Source: Streptomyces sp. NRRL S-350 (GTDB lineage: Bacteria; Actinomycetota; Actinomycetes; Streptomycetales; Streptomycetaceae). Taken from it: DNA of 64,000 nt. The position numbers and the translations under genes are program-made. The notes beneath the pieces are model-generated. The model was not told the DNA's origin. It was given only the letters and a program-made list of their open reading frames with translations, and searched no databases. Below are positions 39,202-49,292 of this stretch, one piece after another (position 1 is the first letter of the stretch; each line of letters begins with the position of its first letter). The DNA lies in contig NZ_JOHO01000022.1 in assembly GCF_000719705.1 (NCBI RefSeq), positions 1-64,000 of the forward strand. The letters run 5' to 3'.

Positions 39202-40878
39202 GTGCCGCCCCACCCCCACGCCTGGCCCGCCGACCGGTGGAACACCCGCCCGGTCAAGGCCCGCGTGCTGGCGGTCGCCCGCACCCTCACCTCGGCCACC
39301 CGGGTCCTGGACGTCCTCACCCTGCTGAACCCGGACGGCATCGCCCGGTACTTCACCGTCAACCCCGGCTCCGCCTTCGCCGACCGCGCCCTGGACGAAT
39401 TCCTGCGCGGCCTGCCCGGCTACACCGTGCTGGACTGGGAGGACGCCGTCCGGCACCGCTTCGACCTCGCCGTCGCGTGCGCCGTCCACTCCTCCATGCA
39501 CCGCCTGGACGCCCGCCTCGTCGTCCTCCCCCACGGCGCCGGCTACAACCGCCTGGTCACCGAATCCACCGGCGACACGACCAGCGCCGCCGGCCTCTCC
39601 CGCAACGAACTCACCCATCGCGGACGGGTGTTCGTGGACGTCCTCGGCCTCTCCCACCCCGAGCAGCTGGACCGCCTGCGGACCTCCTGCCCCGAGGCAC
39701 TGGACGTCGCCCAGGTCGTCGGCGACCCGTGCTTCGACCGGATGCTGCGCAGCCGGCGCTCCCGCGACGCCTACCGCGCCGCACTCGGCGCCGTCGACGG
39801 CCGACGGCTCGTCGTCGTCAACTCCACCTGGAGCGAACACTCGTTACTCGGCCGCCACCCCGACCTGCCCCGGCGCCTGGTCCGCCGCCTGCCCGCCGAC
39901 GAGTACACGGTCGCCGTCGTCCTGCACCCCAACATCTGGAGCCGGCACGACCCCGAGGCCCTGCTCGACGTCGCCCGCCGCATGGGCCTGCGCCTGGTCC
40001 CGCCCCACCAGGGCTGGCAGGCCGCCCTGGTCGCCGCGGACTGCCTGATCGGCGACCACGGCTCGGTCTCCGTCTACGGCGCCGCCCTGGAACGGCCCAC
40101 CGTGCTCGTCGCCACCGGCGCCGCCGAACTCGACCCGCACTCCCCCAGCTACGCCTTCGGCCAGGCCGCCCCCGTCCTCGACCCCGACGGCGACCTCGCC
40201 GCCCAACTCGAACAGGCCCTCCAGAAGCAGGACCCGGCCGCCCTGCGCCCCATCACCGACCGCTCACTCGGCCGGCGCGGCCACTCCGCCGAACTGCTGC
40301 GCCCCCTGCTCTACTCCTTCCTGGAGCAGTTGGACGAACCCGAGGACGAACCGCTCCTGCCGCCCTACCCCAAACCCGTCCCGCGCCCCGGCCCCACGGA
40401 GGGGCCCACGGCCTACGACGTCCAGGGCGAGGCCGAAGGCACGCAGGTCAGCCTCCGGCGCTACCCCTTCGACCCGCAGGACCACACCCCGCGCGGCTTC
40501 CACGCCCTCACCGACGACCACCCGGGCGACGCCCTGCGCTACACCGCCGAGGTACTGGCCCGCACCGAGGCGCACGCCGAGCGCCCCGCCGCCCGCTGGC
40601 TCGCCGAGACCGCCGCCGAACTCCCCGGCCTCGTCGTCGCGGTGGCCGCCCTCGGGCCGGCCCGCCACCTGCTCCGGCTGCGCACCGGCCTGCTGCTGGA
40701 GGCCTGCGCCGAGCGGGACTGGAGCCGCCCCGAACCCGTCCTCGACCCGCTCCTCCTCGGCTCCGCGGTGGCCTGCTGGCTCACCGACGGCGGCGATCCG
40801 GCCGGTCTCGCCGAGCACGGCCTGACCATCCGCACCGGCGAGCACCGCACCCGGGTGTCCTTCACCACCGGACCGTGA
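39202..40878 (+). CDS. Orphan GT-B-like (CDP-glycerol glycerophosphotransferase-like) protein
   Basis: 558 residues. The first ~370 look like a GT-B fold related to TagF-type glycerophosphotransferases: VNPGSAFADR (53-62), VVLPHGAGYNRL (107-118), VVVNSTWSEHSL (204-215), VLHPNIWSRH (240-249) and the donor-site-like CLIGDHGSVSVYGAALERPTVLV (281-303, quoted in part). The C-terminal ~180 residues are a separate helical domain. No signal peptide or membrane helix. TACGAT at 39190-39195 ends six bases before the GTG and no ribosome binding site is present, so the mRNA is probably leaderless. No teichoic-acid genes are nearby; substrate unknown. Confidence 0.7.
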   Translation: MPPHPHAWPADRWNTRPVKARVLAVARTLTSATRVLDVLTLLNPDGIARYFTVNPGSAFADRALDEFLRGLPGYTVLDWEDAVRHRFDLAVACAVHSSMHRLDARLVVLPHGAGYNRLVTESTGDTTSAAGLSRNELTHRGRVFVDVLGLSHPEQLDRLRTSCPEALDVAQVVGDPCFDRMLRSRRSRDAYRAALGAVDGRRLVVVNSTWSEHSLLGRHPDLPRRLVRRLPADEYTVAVVLHPNIWSRHDPEALLDVARRMGLRLVPPHQGWQAALVAADCLIGDHGSVSVYGAALERPTVLVATGAAELDPHSPSYAFGQAAPVLDPDGDLAAQLEQALQKQDPAALRPITDRSLGRRGHSAELLRPLLYSFLEQLDEPEDEPLLPPYPKPVPRPGPTEGPTAYDVQGEAEGTQVSLRRYPFDPQDHTPRGFHALTDDHPGDALRYTAEVLARTEAHAERPAARWLAETAAELPGLVVAVAALGPARHLLRLRTGLLLEACAERDWSRPEPVLDPLLLGSAVACWLTDGGDPAGLAEHGLTIRTGEHRTRVSFTTGP

Positions 40879-40977
40879 CCACGACGGCCGAAGCCCCACG
40901 CCGTAGCCCCGCAGGCGAGGGCGGCCGCAGGCACGGCCGCCGGGGTCAGGGCCTCAGCGGTCACGGCCGCAGCGGCC

Positions 40978-42990
40978 TCAGCCGTCCAGCTCCCGCAGGC
41001 GCTCGCGGCTGCGCTGCGCCAGCCCCTCGTCGGCCAGCTCCTCGGCGAGGGCCACCAGCAGGGTGTGCGCCTGCGCCTCCTTCGCGTACTGGCTCCGCGC
41101 CTTGGCCCGCCGGGCGCACTCACCGGCGTGGACGACGGCGAGGTCGAGCTGCCCGAGCGCGCGGTGGGCCCGGGCGCGGACCAGCGGCAGCTTCATCAGC
41201 ATGTCGTTGTCACGGGTGTCCACGGCCCGGGCGGTGGCCTCCCGCAGCACCGCCAGGGCCTCGTCCGGACGGCCGTCGGCGATCAGCGCCTGCGCCAGGT
41301 TGTAGCTCTGCACGATCTCGCCGTGGGCATCGCCCTCGTTGGCCGCGCGGGCCAGCACGAACCGCTCGACCGCGTCCCCCGGCCGCCCGTCGGCCAGGCA
41401 CAGCAGACCGTCCGTCTCATGGAGCACTCCGACGACCTGACGGTCGGTCACCAGCGGGACCTGCTCCCCCGCGAGTGCCAACTGCTCGGCGGCGAGCGGG
41501 TAGTCCTTGCGCTCGAAGTGGGCGCGGGCGAGCTGGTTGCGCATCCGGACCACGGCGTCGGGCCGGTTGTCCCACTGGGCGGACTCGACACCGAGCTCGT
41601 GGGTCGCGATCCAGTCGTCGTACAGCTTGCGGCCGTGGTAGAGCGGCCACAGCGACTCGCAGAGCCGCCACACCTCACCGTGCAGTCCACGCCCGGCCGC
41701 CGTCTCCACCGCCGCGCGCAGGTTGGCCCGTTCGGCGTGCAGCCACTCCAGGGCGGCCACGTCCGAGTCGAAGCCCGGCAGATCGTCGCCGCTCGCGGCC
41801 TGCAGCCGCAGCCGCGCCCCCATCGCCCGGTCGGCGAGCGAGGCCCGGCGCCGGAAGTACGCCACGCCACGGTCCAGGAGCGTTTCGCGGTCCGGCAGTT
41901 CGCGGGCACAGGCGTAGGCGTGAGTCCGCACCACGTCGTGGGCCTGGTAGCGCTGTCCCGGGCCGTCGTCCACCACCTCGTCCAGCAGGTGCACGACGCG
42001 CAGCTCCTCCAGGGCGTCCTCGGCGCCTTCCACGCCCACCGCCTCCGCCAGTTCGGCGGACACGAACGGGCCGGGGTGCACGCCGATCAGGTGGTACAGC
42101 GCCCGGCCCTGGGCCGAGAGCCGCTCGTACACCGGGTCGTACGTCGCACGGAGGTTGCCCTCCTCGTTGTCGAGTACGCCCAACCTGCGCTCCTGGTCCG
42201 TCAGTTCGGCCACCACCTGGCCCACCGCCAGGCGGGCGCGGCCGAGCAGCTGACTGCCGACCGCGTTCAGGGCGAGGGGCAGGCCCGCGCAGCGCTCGAC
42301 CAGCGCCGCGACGTCCGCGTCGGCGCCCCGCTCCGGCCCCAGCCAGCCACGCACCAGCGCGGCGCCGGCCGCCACGCTGAGCCGCTCCAGCTCCCGCACC
42401 TCGGCCCCGTCCATCCGCAGCGCGCCCAGGCGCCGGCTCCGGCTCGCGGCCACCACCAGCCCGGTGGTCGGCAGCAGGGCACGGACCTCGGCGGCGTGTT
42501 CGGCGTTGTCCAGGAAGAACAGGCAGCGCTGTTCCGCGGTGGCGGTGTGGAACTCCGCGAAGCGCGCCGCCTCCCGGTCCGGGGGCTGCACGCCGAGGGC
42601 CCGCAGGAAGCCCTCCAGCACCCCGGCGAGGTCCACCCCGGCCCGGTGCCGGTAGGCCTTGAGGTCGGCGTACAGGACGCCGTCGGGGAAGTGCGCCGCA
42701 CGCTCCTTGGCGAACTTCGCCACCAGCTCGGTCTTGCCGACGCCGCCCAGGCCGGTGAAGGCCACGATCGCCAGGCCGCCCTCGTCGACGCGGCCCAACG
42801 CGGCGGTGAGCGCGGCGATTTCCGGCTCGCGGTTGACGAAGGTCCGACGCGGCGGCCGGACCTGATGCGGGGTCCTGACCGGGCGCTCCGCCTCGTGGAA
42901 GTGCACCGCGCCGATGTCCCGGGCCTGCACCACATGGCCGCCCACACTCACCGTTCCTGACACGGTGTTGGCGACCTCGTGCTGCTCCAT
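40978..42990 (-). CDS. STAND/NB-ARC ATPase with N-terminal RHIM-like amyloid signalling motif and TPR tail
   Basis: 670 residues from the ATG at 42990 (GGAGGGAG upstream). Residues 8-32 form a Gly/Val/Gln motif, NTVSGTVSVGG then HVVQARDIGAVHFH, like the bacterial amyloid motifs (BASS3 class) found on Streptomyces NLR-like proteins and related to the animal RHIM. NB-ARC follows: Walker A GLGGVGKT (80-87), Walker B CLFFLDN (156-162), GLPLAL (236-241), and an MHD-like AHD (350-352). Residues ~420-670 are TPR-like helical pairs. No effector domain is fused, so a separate partner with the same motif is expected. It lies 71 bp after the Nei gene. Confidence 0.85.
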   Translation of the reverse strand: MEQHEVANTVSGTVSVGGHVVQARDIGAVHFHEAERPVRTPHQVRPPRRTFVNREPEIAALTAALGRVDEGGLAIVAFTGLGGVGKTELVAKFAKERAAHFPDGVLYADLKAYRHRAGVDLAGVLEGFLRALGVQPPDREAARFAEFHTATAEQRCLFFLDNAEHAAEVRALLPTTGLVVAASRSRRLGALRMDGAEVRELERLSVAAGAALVRGWLGPERGADADVAALVERCAGLPLALNAVGSQLLGRARLAVGQVVAELTDQERRLGVLDNEEGNLRATYDPVYERLSAQGRALYHLIGVHPGPFVSAELAEAVGVEGAEDALEELRVVHLLDEVVDDGPGQRYQAHDVVRTHAYACARELPDRETLLDRGVAYFRRRASLADRAMGARLRLQAASGDDLPGFDSDVAALEWLHAERANLRAAVETAAGRGLHGEVWRLCESLWPLYHGRKLYDDWIATHELGVESAQWDNRPDAVVRMRNQLARAHFERKDYPLAAEQLALAGEQVPLVTDRQVVGVLHETDGLLCLADGRPGDAVERFVLARAANEGDAHGEIVQSYNLAQALIADGRPDEALAVLREATARAVDTRDNDMLMKLPLVRARAHRALGQLDLAVVHAGECARRAKARSQYAKEAQAHTLLVALAEELADEGLAQRSRERLRELDG

Positions 42991-43061
42991 CTGCCTGCTC
43001 CCTCCGGCCGGTCGCCCCAGCCTACGGGCTGCGCGCCGGGCCGGAGGGCGGATCGGGGGCG

Positions 43062-43871
43062 TCAGGCCGCCTGGCAGCCAGGGCACCAGAAGAGGTTGCG
43101 CGAGGCGTGCTCCTCCGTCCGTACGTCCGTGCCGCAGACCAGGCAGGGCATGGCCGCGCGCCGGTAGACGTACACCTCACCGCCGTGGTCGTCCACGCGG
43201 GGCGGGCGGCCCATCGCCTCGGGGGTGTGCTCGGGGCGGACGGTGTCGATCCGGCCGGCCGCGACGCCCTCGTGCATCAGGGCGACGAGGTCGCTCCAGA
43301 TCGCGTCCCACTCGCGCCGGGTGAGGTCGCGGCCGGCCCGGTGCGGGTCGATGCCGTGGCGGAACAGCACCTCGGCCCGGTAGACGTTGCCCACCCCGGC
43401 CAGCACCTTCTGGTCCATCAGCAGGGCGGCGATGCTCGTCCGGCTGCCCGATATCCGGCGCCAGGCGGTCTCCGGGTCGGCGTCGGCGCGCAGCGGGTCG
43501 GGGCCGAGGCGGCCGGCGACGGCGGCCTTGTGGGCGTCGGTGACGAGCGCGCAGGTGTTGGGGCCACGCAGGTCGGCGTGGCCGTCCTCGTTCTCCAGCC
43601 GCAGCCGGACCAGGCCGACGGGCGGGAGGGCCGGGCCGTCGGCGAAGGTGAAGCCGCCGTAGAGGCCCAGGTGGATGTGGACCCAGGCACCCTCCTCGAA
43701 GCCGAGGAAGAGGTGTTTGCCGATGGCCTCGGCTCCGGTGAGCAGTTGCCCGTCGATCACCTTGGCCTCGTCGGCGAACCGGCCCTGCGGGCTGGAGACC
43801 CGGACGGCGCGGCCGCCGAAGGCCTTGCGGCTCTCGGCGGCGAGGCGGTGGATGATGTGGCCTTCCGGCAC
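43062..43871 (-). CDS. Fpg/Nei-family DNA glycosylase (Nei2-like)
   Basis: 269 residues. The GTG start gives the N-terminal Pro-Glu-Gly catalytic sequence (PEGHIIHRLA) once Met is removed. The H2TH motif is in LLMDQKVLAGVGNVYRAEVLFRHGI and the zinc finger is CLVCGTDV...NLFWCPGCQ (Cys4). It removes oxidised bases from DNA and nicks the site. It shares the strand with the STAND gene 71 bp downstream and could be co-transcribed with it. Confidence 0.92.
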   Translation of the reverse strand: MPEGHIIHRLAAESRKAFGGRAVRVSSPQGRFADEAKVIDGQLLTGAEAIGKHLFLGFEEGAWVHIHLGLYGGFTFADGPALPPVGLVRLRLENEDGHADLRGPNTCALVTDAHKAAVAGRLGPDPLRADADPETAWRRISGSRTSIAALLMDQKVLAGVGNVYRAEVLFRHGIDPHRAGRDLTRREWDAIWSDLVALMHEGVAAGRIDTVRPEHTPEAMGRPPRVDDHGGEVYVYRRAAMPCLVCGTDVRTEEHASRNLFWCPGCQAA

Positions 43872-43985
43872 GGGCGTCAGCTCCCCGGGGTTCGACAGGA
43901 CGGGCCGCTGGGCGGGCCCGAGGGCTCCTCCATCATCGCAGCCGGCACCGACACGGCCCGGCCCCCGGACCGGCGGGTGCGCAGG

Positions 43986-44915
43986 TCAGCGGACCGGCAT
44001 GCCCATCAGCCGGGCCAGGATGACGCGGTCCAGCTCGGCGGCCGTCCCGGCGACGTCCAGGTAGGAGTTGTCGATGATCGGCAGCCCGGAGTTGTACCAG
44101 CCGGCCATCCGCCCGTGGATCCGGGCCACCTCCTCGTCGCCCAGGCGCCGGTTGCCGCCGCGGCGGGCGTTGCGGTGCAGCACGGAGTCGAGGCTGGGCA
44201 GCAGCACGACCGGGATCATGCCGGGGCCGATGTGCCGCTTCCAGCCGCCGAGGCCGATCGCCGGGCGGTCCGGGAAGACGGCGTCGTCGATGATGCAGGA
44301 GATGCCGTTGGCCAGGTAGTTGCGGCAGGCGAAGCCGCAGGTGCGGCGGGCCAGCCGGTACTGCGCCTCGGAGGCGTTGTTCCAGCCGGACTGCGGGTTG
44401 GCGAAGCCGGACTGCACCCACTCGCGGACGTCGTCCAGGCTGATGTGCGCGGTCGGGCTGGGCCGGCGCTCGGCCCAGTACCGGGCGACGGTGGTCTTGC
44501 CGGCCCCGGCCGGGCCGATCAGCAGGACGGCGATCGGCCCGGTGGGCGCGTGCCGCTGCGGCGGGTGCGCGGGCAGTTGGACGGGCATCCCGGAGGGCAG
44601 CACGAAGTGCCCGGTGCCCCCGGCCGGCACCGGCGCGCCGGGCCCGGGAGCGGGCGCAGCGACCTGGGACGGGGCCGGAGCGGCCGCCTGCGCGGGCGGA
44701 GCGACCGGCGCGGGAGCGGCAGGAGCAGCAGGAGCAGCCGGGGCGGGAACGGGGGCGACCGGCGGTGCCGGGGCGGCGGGCCCGGGCCGGACCGACGGCG
44801 GAGGGGGCGGCGGACCCGACGCCCCGGACGGAGCCGCCCCCGCGCCGCCACCCGGCGGCACCGGCGGAGCGGCGGGACGCGGCGGGACCTGCCCACCGCC
44901 GGCGTACTGCGTCAC
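43986..44915 (-). CDS. P-loop kinase-like protein with long Pro/Ala-rich N-terminus
   Basis: 309 residues. Residues ~10-100 are Pro/Ala/Gly low complexity with 9-bp repeats. Then a P-loop domain: IAVLLIGPAGAGKTTVARYWAERR, SLDDVREWVQSGFANPQSGWNNASEAQ, a CxxxC-containing ARRTCGFACRNYLANG, and ISCIIDDAVFPD. The layout resembles zeta-toxin or chloramphenicol phosphotransferase-like small-molecule kinases, here probably soluble. I chose the GTG at 44915 because GGAGG lies six bases upstream; the GTG at 44930 lies before that site. Substrate unknown. Confidence 0.8.
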   Translation of the reverse strand: MTQYAGGGQVPPRPAAPPVPPGGGAGAAPSGASGPPPPPPSVRPGPAAPAPPVAPVPAPAAPAAPAAPAPVAPPAQAAAPAPSQVAAPAPGPGAPVPAGGTGHFVLPSGMPVQLPAHPPQRHAPTGPIAVLLIGPAGAGKTTVARYWAERRPSPTAHISLDDVREWVQSGFANPQSGWNNASEAQYRLARRTCGFACRNYLANGISCIIDDAVFPDRPAIGLGGWKRHIGPGMIPVVLLPSLDSVLHRNARRGGNRRLGDEEVARIHGRMAGWYNSGLPIIDNSYLDVAGTAAELDRVILARLMGMPVR

Positions 44916-45005
44916 GGCACCTCCCGACACCTCTCCTCAGCGGGGACACTACACGGCGGCCCGGCGGCGGGCACAGTCCGCCGCCGGGCCGCGGGCCCCG
45001 CACCC

Positions 45006-47044
<2,039 letters not shown>

Positions 47045-47048
<4 letters not shown>

Positions 47049-48229
47049 CGGACGATCAGGTGGTCGAGGTAGCCCTGGACGTTGCGGCGGGTCTCGGCGA
47101 CGTGGTCGCCGCCGAACTTCTCGTTGACGGCGTCGGCCAGCACCAGCGCGACCATCGCCTCCGCGACGATGCCCGCGGCGGGCACCGCACAGACGTCCGA
47201 GCGCTGGTGGTGCGCCTTGGCGGGCTCCCCGGTGCGCACGTCCAGGGTCTGCAGCGCGCGCGGCACGGTGGCGATCGGCTTCATCGCGGCGCGCACCCGC
47301 AGCACCTCGCCGGTGGACAGACCGCCCTCGGTGCCGCCGGAGCGGCCCGAGGTGCGCTTGACGCCCTCCGGGGTCGGGACGATCTCGTCGTGCGCCTGGG
47401 AGCCCGGCACCCGGGCCAGGTCGAAGCCGTCGCCGACCTCGACGCCCTTGATCGCCTGGATGCCCATCAGCGCGGCGGCCAGCCGTGCGTCCAGGCGGCG
47501 GTCCCAGTGCACGTGCGAGCCGAGACCCACCGGCACGCCGTACGCCAGCACCTCGACCACGCCGCCCAGGGTGTCGCCGTCCTTGTGGCCCTGGTCGATC
47601 TCGGCGACCATCGCCTTGGAGGCGTCCGTGTCCAGGCAGCGCACCGGGTCGGCGTCCAGCCGGGCCTCGTCCGAGGGCAGCGGCAGCACACCGGCCGGCG
47701 CCTTGGCGGCCGCCAGCTCGACCACGTGGCTGACGATCTCGATCCCGGCCACCTCGCGCAGGTACGCGCGGGCGACGGCGCCCAGCGCGACCCGGGCGGC
47801 CGTCTCCCGGGCGCTGGCGCGCTCCAGGATCGGCCGGGCCTCCTCGATCGAGTACTTCTGCATGCCGGCCAGGTCGGCGTGGCCGGGCCGGGGGCGGGTC
47901 AGTGCCTCGTTGCGGGCCAGGCCCGCCAGCACCTCGGGGTCGACCGGGTCGGCCGACATGACCTGCTCCCACTTCGGCCACTCGGTGTTGCCGACCATGA
48001 TCGCGACCGGGCTGCCCATGGTCAGGCCGTGCCGGACGCCGCCGAGGAAGGTCACCTCGTCCTGCTCGAACTTCATCCGGGCCCCGCGGCCGTATCCGAG
48101 CCGGCGGCGCGCCAGCGCGTCGGCCACCACGGCGGTGGTGACCGGTACACCGGCGGGCAGGCCTTCCAGCGTCGCGACGAGTGCGGGGCCGTGCGACTCC
48201 CCCGCCGTCAGCCAGCGCAACGTACCCAA
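47045..48229 (-). CDS. aroC: Chorismate synthase
   Basis: 394 residues from a TTG at 48229 with GAAGGAG five bases upstream, giving the conserved [21 protein letters not shown] start. Signatures [32 protein letters not shown] and [15 protein letters not shown] are intact. It converts EPSP to chorismate with reduced FMN. The frame stays open to 48259 but without homology. Confidence 0.96.
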
Positions 48230-48427
48230 CGGAGCTCCTTCATCAGCGGACCGGCCCACGGCACCGCCGGGGCCCGCCCGGGCGTGCCTTGTCCCTGAAT
48301 CCTTTCATGCCCCAGCGGCACCCGGCGGCACAGTCCGCGTGACGGACGGCGACCGGCCACCATCCGGCCCCGAACGCGGCCGGGGACAGCTCGGAGGGCG
48401 TGCGGCGGGCAGGCCGAGGGGCCGGGT

Positions 48428-49258
48428 TCAGCGTCCGGCGAGCGCCTTCTCCCCCGCCGCGCGCATCGCCGCCAGCGGCCCGGGCGCGCGCCCGGTGAAG
48501 GCCTCGTTTTGCAGCACCGCCTGGTGCACGAGGAGGTCCAGCCCGCCCAGGACGGTCGCCCCGCGCTCGGCGCAGGCGGCGGCCAGGGCCGTCGGCCACG
48601 GGTGGTACAGCACGTCGAACAGTGCGCCCGGCGCGGCGGGCAGCGAACCGGCGAAGGCGTCGGTCGCACCCGCCGGCGTGGTGGAGACGGTCAGCGGCCG
48701 GGCCAGCGCCTCGGCGCCGCGCTCCCAGTCGGCGGTGCGGACGACCGCACCCAGCCGCTCGCCCAGCTCGGCCATCTCCCGGGCCCGCTCGGCGCTGCGC
48801 ACGTAGACCGTCACCTCGCCGGTGCAGATCTGGGCGAGCGCCGCCAGCGCCGAGGAGGCGGTGGCCCCGGCGCCCAGGACGGCCGCCTCGGGCACCTCGG
48901 CGATCCCGCGCTCACGCAGCGCGTTGACCAGCCCCGGGACGTCGGTGTTGTCCCCGGTGCGCCGGCCGTCGGCGGTGAACACCACGGTGTTCACCGCGTC
49001 CACCGAGCGGGCCGTCGCACTCACCTCGTCCAGCAGTGGGACGATGGCCCGCTTCAGCGGCATGGTGAGCGACAGTCCGGCCCACTCGGCCTCCTCCAGT
49101 CCGTCGACGAAGCCGGGCAGAGCGGCCTCGTCGACGTCGAAGCGGTCGTAGCGCCAGCCGTCCAGTCCGAGCGCCGCGAACGCGGCCCGGTGCAGGTCCG
49201 GCGAGAGCGAGTGGGCGATCGGCGAGCCGAGGACGGCCGCCCGGTGCTTGCTGGTCAA
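48428..49258 (-). CDS. aroE: Shikimate dehydrogenase
   Basis: 276 residues from a TTG with GGAGAGA six bases upstream. Substrate-binding SPIAHSLSPDLHR and TMPLK, and cofactor motifs NTDVPGLVNALRE and VLGAGATASSALAAL are present. NADPH-linked reduction of dehydroshikimate. The 198-bp gap to aroC is long for this operon and contains no gene. Confidence 0.93.
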   Translation of the reverse strand: MTSKHRAAVLGSPIAHSLSPDLHRAAFAALGLDGWRYDRFDVDEAALPGFVDGLEEAEWAGLSLTMPLKRAIVPLLDEVSATARSVDAVNTVVFTADGRRTGDNTDVPGLVNALRERGIAEVPEAAVLGAGATASSALAALAQICTGEVTVYVRSAERAREMAELGERLGAVVRTADWERGAEALARPLTVSTTPAGATDAFAGSLPAAPGALFDVLYHPWPTALAAACAERGATVLGGLDLLVHQAVLQNEAFTGRAPGPLAAMRAAGEKALAGR

Positions 49259-49292
49259 CGCTGTCTCTCCGTGAACTGTCTTCCGCCCAGGG

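Noticed and set aside
39202..43086. Antisense ORFs over the GT-B-like and STAND genes (for example 39237-42380 plus strand)
   Set aside because: Arg/Pro-rich shadows with no ribosome binding site. The STAND frame itself extends to 43086, but the ATG at 42990 with its strong site fits better.
37324..44915. Full defence island
   Set aside because: Only the STAND protein has a defence-like architecture. The permease, metalloregulator and glycosylase have ordinary roles, there are no nucleases, toxins or integrase, and no effector with a matching amyloid motif.
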